From Hyphomicrobiales bacterium (GTDB lineage Bacteria; Pseudomonadota; Alphaproteobacteria; JAPOUT01): a stretch of 51,359 bases of DNA. Shown one piece after another: positions 45,460 to 51,359 of this stretch. The notes beneath the pieces are model-generated. The model was not told where the DNA came from, ran no database searches, and was given only the letters and a program-made list of their open reading frames with translations. Every line of letters begins with the position of its first letter. The stretch's first letter is position 1. Both the position numbers and the translations under genes were made by a program. Location: positions 1 through 51,359 of the forward strand of contig JAPOUT010000117.1 in the NCBI GenBank assembly GCA_026708545.1. The letters are read 5' to 3'.

Positions 45460-46338
45460 ATGTCAGGCCTTACCGCGCCAATCCTCATGATGCTGTTTGC
45501 AAACTTTTTGTTTGCTCTTTCCGACAGCGCGGCAAAATGGGTGGTTCTAGCGGGAACTCCGGTGGTGCAAATTGTTTTTGTGCGGTATTTTTTCCATCTC
45601 GGAATTTCGTCGGTTCAATCCGGTTTTTTGGGACTCGATTGGAACGCCGTCGGCAGGAATTGGAAGTTTTTGTTTCTAAGAAGCGCGGCGCTCGTCCTGT
45701 CCACGATCGCGAATTTCATTGCATTGCGCTACCTCTCGCTAAGCGTTACCGCTTCCATCATGTTTTGCGCGCCAATTATCGTCTGCCTGATTTCCACCCT
45801 GTTCCTGGGAGAAACAATCGGAAGATGGCGGTGGCTTGCCGTTTACGCGGGATTTGCCGGCGTTTTGCTAATCGTCCGCCCGGAGGGCGAATTTCATCCG
45901 GCAACCCTTTTATCGCTGGCCGCAGCAACCGGCTTGGCGATCTACGCCCTGTTCACGCGAAAACTTTCCGGCGACCTGCGTCCGCATGAACTGCAGTTTT
46001 TCTCGGGACTTCTGGGAACGGTCGGCCTGGCCGGAATTGCAGTGTTCGTCTGGGAGCCCGTTAGTTTCGAGATATTGGGGTTGATGCTCTGGACGGGTTT
46101 TGCAGCCTGGCTGGGTCATGAATTCCTCACCCACGCGCATAATTTTGCAAGCGCGGCCGTGTTGATGCCTTTTTTCTACAGCCTTCTTATTTTCATGACC
46201 CTGCTTGATATCGTCATATATCACAACGTTCCCGATTTCATGACCATTCTTGGCGCCTTAATCATCATGCTTTCCGGGCTGACAATATGGTTCCGAGAAC
46301 AAAAAAAGAGCAACAAGAATTGGAGATTGTATAATTAA
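45460..46338 (+). CDS. EamA/DMT-superfamily transporter
   Basis: This is a 292-residue membrane protein with about ten hydrophobic segments, arranged as two EamA repeats (about residues 5-135 and 145-280). The first repeat includes FANFLFALSDSAAKWVVLAG, and the repeat boundary has FLGETIGRWRWLAVYAGFAG, the classical EamA sequence. Members export or import small metabolites; the direction cannot be told. It closes the TRAP-cluster operon and may remove a by-product. The C-terminus is short and basic. Confidence 0.84.
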   Translation: MSGLTAPILMMLFANFLFALSDSAAKWVVLAGTPVVQIVFVRYFFHLGISSVQSGFLGLDWNAVGRNWKFLFLRSAALVLSTIANFIALRYLSLSVTASIMFCAPIIVCLISTLFLGETIGRWRWLAVYAGFAGVLLIVRPEGEFHPATLLSLAAATGLAIYALFTRKLSGDLRPHELQFFSGLLGTVGLAGIAVFVWEPVSFEILGLMLWTGFAAWLGHEFLTHAHNFASAAVLMPFFYSLLIFMTLLDIVIYHNVPDFMTILGALIIMLSGLTIWFREQKKSNKNWRLYN

Positions 46339-46482
46339 TTCTGATTCTCGTGCGGGCGCCGAAAAAAGCATCGCTTGTGCGGCTTGGCCGCCGCATCTTG
46401 TTCGACCTAATCGAAAAATACGGAGGATCCGGAGCACGACTTCCTGCCACCTTTCCCAAAGAACGCTACGAGAGTGTAACCA

Positions 46483-48198
46483 ATGAGCCTTGCCATTTCC
46501 CGCCAGTTTAACGCGAAACCTGCCCACGAAGTCAGGCGGCAGGAAGGATGTAGCCCGACCGCCTTTGCCGATACGGTTGGGCAAGCCTATGTTGCCGAAA
46601 AATCAGCAATTCACCGAAAGGACCACGGGCTTTATCTGACCCCGCCTCCCGTTGCCGCATTTATGGCTGCAATGATTACCCCGCGCCCGAAAATACGACT
46701 CCTCGACCCGGCAGCCGGAGCAGGTATCCTGCTTTGTGCGGCCGTGGAAGCCTTGGTGAAATCACCGCAACCGCCCGGAAAAATTGACATCGTTGCCTAT
46801 GAAATAGACCCGGAGTTAGCATGGCACCTGCGGCAGGTATTGGATAACCTGACAGTTTGGGCAAAGACCAAAGTCGTGAAGGTAAAGGTAGATATTCGGT
46901 GTTGCGACTTCATTTTGTCCGAAGCCAAATTCTTGAACAGTGGCCTGCATGCCTATGATGCCGTGATTATCAATCCGCCGTATTTCAAGGTTGGAAAGAA
47001 TGATCCCCGCGCAGTTGCCGCCCGTTCTGTCGTGCATGGGCAGCCAAATATCTATGGCCTGTTCATGGCTGTATCCGCAGCCCTGCTTGTTCCTGGCGGG
47101 GATTTTGTGTCCATCACCCCGCGCAGTTTTGCGTCCGGCCCATATTTCAGGAAGTTCCGAGAGGAGTTTTTTGCCATGATGCGGCCCATACGCACCCATG
47201 TTTTCGGTTCACGCAAAGACGCTTTCAGCCGCGATGAAGTGTTACAGGAAAATGTAATCCTGCATGGTATCCATCATGTCGGCTGGCACGAGGGCAAGAA
47301 CAAACACTGCATGACGGTATCCAGTAGCGCCGGGCTATCCGATCTTGGCACCGCTCATGCGTTTGAAATATACCTGTCCCATGCTCTTGATGCAGCCAAT
47401 CTGGCAACCCCGTTCCGCTTGCCAGTGTCCCGTGACGATACGGCAATCCTTGATGCAATAGACGGTTGGGGCGGCAACCTTAAAGCCTATGGCATGGAGA
47501 TTTCTACAGGCCCTGTTGTGCCGTTCCGTGCCACCGAATTTCTGTCCGAAAAAGCCAATGGCGTTACCGTTCCCCTGATATGGATGAACCATGTTCGAAC
47601 AATGGATGTACATTGGCCCAGTGGAGTGAAAAAGCCACAGTGGATTGAACATAGGCCGAAATCCATCCGCCTGTTGGTCACGAACAACAACTATGTAATC
47701 CTGCGCCGTTTCAGCGCCAAGGAAGAGCACAAGCGCTTGACTGCTGTGCCCTTGCTAGCCGGACAACTGGCCGGAGACATGATCGGGCTAGAAAATCACC
47801 TCAACTACATTCACCGCCCCGGCGGACGGTTGGAAGAAGTCGAAACACTTGGGCTGGCCGCACTCTATAACAGTGCCCTGATGGACGGATATTTCCGCTG
47901 CGTGAATGGTAACACGCAGGTGAGCGCAACAGAATTGCGGGCAATGCCCCTGCCCCCGCTAATCGAGATAAAAGCATTGGGCAGGCATCTGCAATCGGAG
48001 CCGCATAATATCGGCATGATTGATGAGTTAGTGAAAGAACTGGCCGCAGGAAGTAGCATAACGAATAAGAGGGAAGCGTGGATAAGAAAATTTTACCGAA
48101 GCACAATAGGTGTTGAAAGCACTGGACTTGCCCTCGACCCAACAAAACCACATAGCCGCACTCACGTTGCTGGCCTTGGTGGAATTGGGGCCAGATGA
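46483..48198 (+). CDS. N6-adenine DNA methyltransferase of the PstI/BsuBI type
   Basis: This is a 571-residue DNA methyltransferase. The SAM-binding motif LLDPAAGAGIL lies near residues 73-83 and the catalytic NPPY at 164-167. The N-terminal KDHGLYLTPPPVAAFMA is the usual start of Eco57I/PstI-type enzymes. The downstream neighbour is the remnant of a PstI/BsuBI restriction gene, so the target may be CTGCAG, by inference. M.PstI-type enzymes have about 500 residues. Here the frame runs about 40 codons into the restriction gene without similarity, suggesting a lost stop codon or frameshift near 48050-48080. No defect is visible in the catalytic core, so the enzyme may still methylate DNA without a restriction partner. 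Confidence 0.85.
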   Translation: MSLAISRQFNAKPAHEVRRQEGCSPTAFADTVGQAYVAEKSAIHRKDHGLYLTPPPVAAFMAAMITPRPKIRLLDPAAGAGILLCAAVEALVKSPQPPGKIDIVAYEIDPELAWHLRQVLDNLTVWAKTKVVKVKVDIRCCDFILSEAKFLNSGLHAYDAVIINPPYFKVGKNDPRAVAARSVVHGQPNIYGLFMAVSAALLVPGGDFVSITPRSFASGPYFRKFREEFFAMMRPIRTHVFGSRKDAFSRDEVLQENVILHGIHHVGWHEGKNKHCMTVSSSAGLSDLGTAHAFEIYLSHALDAANLATPFRLPVSRDDTAILDAIDGWGGNLKAYGMEISTGPVVPFRATEFLSEKANGVTVPLIWMNHVRTMDVHWPSGVKKPQWIEHRPKSIRLLVTNNNYVILRRFSAKEEHKRLTAVPLLAGQLAGDMIGLENHLNYIHRPGGRLEEVETLGLAALYNSALMDGYFRCVNGNTQVSATELRAMPLPPLIEIKALGRHLQSEPHNIGMIDELVKELAAGSSITNKREAWIRKFYRSTIGVESTGLALDPTKPHSRTHVAGLGGIGAR

Positions 48199-48678
48199 TC
48201 CATGGAAGAACGCACGGCGCATCCGTTGTGGCGTGTCTAATGAGATTATGGCCTTTATGGCTGAACGCTATCAGCAGGTATACAAGCCCAACACACGCGA
48301 AACCGTCCGCCGCCAAGTGTTGACCGGTTTGTGCAGACCAAAGTGGCAGACTACAACCCCTTTGAGCCCAACCTGCCTACGAACAGCCCGCGCGCTCATT
48401 ACGCTATCAGTAAATCCACCCTTGCCGTTCTGAAAAGCTTTGGCACAAAACAATGGAACGATGCCGTTGCCATCTTCATTGCCGAGCATGGTGCATTAGC
48501 CAAAACCTACTCGAAGCACCGTTCCACGGACAAGTTAGTGCCAATTACCCTGCCAGACGGTATGCGCGAGTTTAAAAAACACGCGAACGACATTTCCTAG
48601 AAAACAGAAGTCTGGCTGGCCGATATCCCCGACCACATGGTCCATTTCAATGGTGATAGGTTTCTGGGGCCGAGGTGA
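48078..48678 (+). pseudogene. Inactivated PstI/BsuBI-type restriction endonuclease gene
   Basis: Three frames together rebuild a PstI/BsuBI endonuclease, about 200 of the usual 315-325 residues. A likely GTG start at 48078 (VDKKILPKHN) needs one added base near 48108 to join LKALDLPSTQQNHIAALTLL. A second one-base loss near 48325 joins RETVRRQVL to VADYNPFEPNLPTNSP. After TLPDG (about 48555) the family's next 120 or so residues, holding the catalytic PD...ExK region, are missing. The text resumes with REFKKHANDIS. Codon 48598-48600 is TAG where the family has tryptophan. The intact tail KTEVWLADIPDHMVHFNGDR then reads on to TGA 48676-48678. The gene cannot make an active nuclease. Confidence 0.88.
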
Positions 48679-48766
48679 GGGAGCAAAAACAGCAAACAGC
48701 CTAAAGAGAACAATCCAATCAAACTCAATATCTTATGCTCGGAAAACCTTGTGATAATTGATGGTT

Positions 48767-48794
48767 TTTACCTTTGCCCGCTTGGGTGTATGAT
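48767..48794 (+). promoter_or_regulatory. Candidate promoter of the enolase-superfamily gene
   Basis: TTTACC (48767-48772) and TATGAT (48789-48794), 16 bases apart, lie 22 bases before the ATG at 48817. The sequence between the restriction remnant and this site (48679-48766) shows no gene. Confidence 0.38.
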
Positions 48795-48816
48795 TGTCTG
48801 ATATGAAGATGGAACA

Positions 48817-49905
48817 ATGAGTCGGATTTCAGATATAGATGTCGAACTGTTTCGCTTGCCGCTGAAGGAAGTCCTCAGCGACGCGATGCACGGCGACCAC
48901 ACGCACTTTGAATTGGTTGTTGCCGCCGTTCGACTGGAGGACGGCACATCCGGAATTGGCTACACCTACACGGGCGGTAAAGGCGGCCACGCAGTCACGG
49001 CAATGATTGAGCATGACCTCAAGCCTTATTTGCTAGGCAAGGATGCAACCGATATCGAAACTCTCAATGAAGGCATGGGGTGGCACACCCATTATGTAGG
49101 CCGCGGGGGAATTGCGTCCTTTGCGATTTCCGCGCTTGATATTGCACTTTGGGACATCCGTTGCCACGGATTGGGGCAACCTTTGTGGCAGGTGGCCGGA
49201 GGGTCGGGAGACCGTTGCAAAGCATATCGCGGAGGGATCGATTTGAACTACCCGCTCCCAAAACTCCTAAACTCCGTCAGCGGTTATCTGTCCGAAGGAT
49301 ACAACGGCGTGAAGATCAAAGTTGGCAAACCCGATTTGAACGAGGACTTTGCGCGCGCCGGCGCGGTGCGTGACCTCATTGGAGCGGATATTGATTTTAT
49401 GGTCGACGCCAATTACTCCCTTAATCTTGATTGTGCCAAGCAGGCGGCACGCGTGTTCAAAGAGTTAAACGTTGTCTGGTTTGAAGAACCCACGATTCCC
49501 GACAATTATAGAGGTTTCGGCGAGATAGCCCGCGAAACCGGATGTCCGTTGGCGATGGGTGAAAACCTTCACACGATTCACGAATTTGAATACGCATTTG
49601 CGGACGCCGGGCTGTCCTTCATCCAACCCGATGTATCGAATTGCGGTGGCATTACCGTTTGGCTGCAGGTTGCCGAACTGGCGCGCAAGCACAACATACC
49701 GGTTTGCAGTCACGGCATGCAGGAATTGCATGTCAGCCTTGTCTCTTCCCAACCCCACGCCGGCTGGGTTGAGGTGCACAGTTTTCCCATTGATGAGTAC
49801 ACCACCCGCCCTCTGGTGGTAGAAGACTACCTGGCCGTAGCACCGTCTACACCCGGCATCGGAGTTGCGTTCGATTGGGACAAACTGCGACCGCACAGAA
49901 TTTAA
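48817..49905 (+). CDS. Mandelate racemase/muconate lactonizing (enolase superfamily) enzyme, probable sugar-acid dehydratase
   Basis: This is a 362-residue enolase-superfamily protein. The catalytic K-x-K is in VKIKVGKP. Metal ligands are in MVDANYS (aspartate), WFEEPT (glutamate) and MGENLHT (glutamate). The QPDVSNCGG aspartate and SHGMQE histidine form the His-Asp dyad of the mandelate racemase subgroup. Such enzymes include acid-sugar dehydratases (rhamnonate, fuconate, talarate/galactarate) and racemases. The following SDR and FAH-family hydrolase favour a sugar-acid dehydratase. L-fuconate dehydratase proper is longer (about 440), so the substrate may be another sugar acid. It has its own promoter candidate. 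Confidence 0.84.
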   Translation: MSRISDIDVELFRLPLKEVLSDAMHGDHTHFELVVAAVRLEDGTSGIGYTYTGGKGGHAVTAMIEHDLKPYLLGKDATDIETLNEGMGWHTHYVGRGGIASFAISALDIALWDIRCHGLGQPLWQVAGGSGDRCKAYRGGIDLNYPLPKLLNSVSGYLSEGYNGVKIKVGKPDLNEDFARAGAVRDLIGADIDFMVDANYSLNLDCAKQAARVFKELNVVWFEEPTIPDNYRGFGEIARETGCPLAMGENLHTIHEFEYAFADAGLSFIQPDVSNCGGITVWLQVAELARKHNIPVCSHGMQELHVSLVSSQPHAGWVEVHSFPIDEYTTRPLVVEDYLAVAPSTPGIGVAFDWDKLRPHRI

Positions 49906-50016
49906 GGTCGGACAGAGATTTCGTCCCCTGCCCCGTCATCGAAGGAAAAGGCATAAAGACAGTGGTTTTTAGACATTGCGTCCGTTTTTACCGTTGGCGC
50001 GACACGAGGGAACGAT

Positions 50017-50044
50017 TTGATTTTGTCCGTACAGGTGCTATGAT
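50017..50044 (+). promoter_or_regulatory. Candidate promoter with extended -10 before the SDR/FAH genes
   Basis: TTGATT (50017-50022) and TATGAT (50039-50044), 16 bases apart, have TG one base before the -10 box. The SDR start lies 30 bases downstream. This suggests the SDR and hydrolase genes can be transcribed independently of the enolase-type gene, 169 bases upstream. Confidence 0.42.
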
Positions 50045-50056
50045 TGCGGATTGTAG

Positions 50057-50803
<747 letters not shown>

Positions 50804-50825
50804 CATGAGAAAGGAGCAATAAAGT

Positions 50826-51359
50826 ATGAAACTTGCACGCTACGGCGATATCGGTGCGGAGAAGCCCGGACTTTTTGATAACGAAGGCGTTTTGCGCGAC
50901 CTTTCCGGCCATGTTGCCGACATCAACGGGGATTTGTTATCCAATCTCTCGCGGCTAGACGGAATAGATCCGCAGGGTCTTCCGAAGGTTGCCGGCAACC
51001 CGCGCCTCGGTCCTTGCATCACGGGCACGGGCAAACTCATCTGCATCGGCCTTAACTATTCCGACCACGCGGCCGAAACCGGTGTAGCCGTTCCAAGCGA
51101 ACCGGTGATTTTTATGAAGGCGACATCGGCGATTTGCGGGCCGAACGATCCGGCGATTCTGCCGCGCGGATCGGAAAAGATGGACTGGGAGGTTGAGTTG
51201 GGCGTCGTTATCGGCAAGAAGGCGAAATATGTTGCGGAAGACGACGCGCTTGAATATGTGGCCGGTTACTGCACGGTCAACGATTATTCCGAACGTTATT
51301 ACCAGGACGAATGCGAAGGACAATGGACGAAAGGAAAGTCCTGCGACAATTTCGGCCCG
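50826..51359 (+). CDS. Fumarylacetoacetate hydrolase family protein, cut by the window end
   Basis: The first 178 residues of an FAH-family hydrolase are present; the frame is open at the last base. The N-terminal domain (MKLARYGDIGAEKPGLF) is followed by the catalytic-domain start LICIGLNYSDHAAETG. PVIFMKATSAICGPND and the metal-binding region MDWEVELGVVIGKKA, with the E-x-E ligands, are visible, as is CTVNDYSER. AAAGGAG lies nine bases before the ATG. Relatives in sugar-acid clusters hydrolyse 2,4-diketo-3-deoxy-L-fuconate or -rhamnonate to pyruvate and lactate, which suits the neighbouring dehydratase and SDR. Other family members act in aromatic breakdown. Confidence 0.83.
   Translation, partial: MKLARYGDIGAEKPGLFDNEGVLRDLSGHVADINGDLLSNLSRLDGIDPQGLPKVAGNPRLGPCITGTGKLICIGLNYSDHAAETGVAVPSEPVIFMKATSAICGPNDPAILPRGSEKMDWEVELGVVIGKKAKYVAEDDALEYVAGYCTVNDYSERYYQDECEGQWTKGKSCDNFGP

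Noticed and set aside
46340-46480. Open stretch before the methyltransferase with RRILFDLIEKYGG-like residues, possibly a controller gene
   Set aside because: There is no ATG, the frame runs into the methyltransferase start in another frame, and I could not match it to any restriction-modification controller family.

Overview
The window looks like part of an alphaproteobacterial chromosome. The evidence is gene content: an frc-type sugar ABC transporter with its FrcK kinase, a liu leucine-degradation operon, a Liv-type transporter cluster with embedded acyl-CoA ligases, a DctPQM TRAP transporter and several sugar-acid enzymes. No rRNA, tRNA, IS transposase, CRISPR array or phage gene was seen. 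The lineage is inferred from operon types only; there is no marker gene.

Layout, left to right. (1) 1-1.2 kb: a DUF4143 ATPase preceded by a perfect 16-bp inverted repeat. (2) 1.3-11.6 kb, minus strand: one long unit reading frcC-frcA-frcK, an IlvD/Edd sugar-acid dehydratase, a D-2-hydroxyacid dehydrogenase, the tetronate pathway set ltnD-otnK-otnC-otnI, and an FMN-dependent alpha-hydroxyacid oxidase. It appears to import sugars or sugar acids and funnel them through dehydration and oxidation. (3) 11.7-12.9 kb: an AT-rich insert holding a Panacea-domain gene translationally coupled to a small membrane protein, a probable toxin-antitoxin pair. (4) 13.0-22.6 kb, plus strand: Liv-type ATPase, acyl-CoA ligase, two permeases, binding protein, second ATPase, PaaK-like protein, alpha/beta hydrolase and SDR, probably for uptake and CoA activation of a carboxylic acid. 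(5) 22.6-23.9 kb: an AbiEi antitoxin without its toxin, followed by the decayed N-terminal part of a second SDR copy. (6) 23.9-25.5 kb: an acyl-CoA synthetase.

(7) 25.6-36.5 kb, minus strand: branched-chain acyl-CoA catabolism. liuA-B-D-E-C covers isovaleryl-CoA to acetoacetate plus acetyl-CoA. A second group (acyl-CoA dehydrogenase, enoyl-CoA hydratase, isobutyryl-CoA dehydrogenase, 3-hydroxyisobutyryl-CoA hydrolase) covers the valine branch. (8) 36.9-37.9 kb: an isolated FrcB-like binding protein with its own promoter and terminator, about 25 kb from frcCAK. (9) 38.1-46.3 kb, plus strand: a 3-hydroxyisobutyrate-dehydrogenase-like enzyme, a TRAP transporter, a PhyH dioxygenase, a Gfo/Idh/MocA oxidoreductase, a second such dehydrogenase and an EamA transporter, forming a catabolic unit of unknown substrate. 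(10) 46.5-48.7 kb: a PstI/BsuBI-type adenine methyltransferase with a wrecked restriction gene. (11) 48.8 kb to the end: enolase-superfamily dehydratase, SDR and a truncated FAH-family hydrolase, resembling the non-phosphorylative L-fuconate/L-rhamnonate route.

Four selfish or defence-type loci (DUF4143 ATPase, Panacea pair, AbiEi, restriction-modification remnant) sit between catabolic operons, and three show decay or missing partners. No dedicated transcriptional regulator accompanies any of the metabolic operons.
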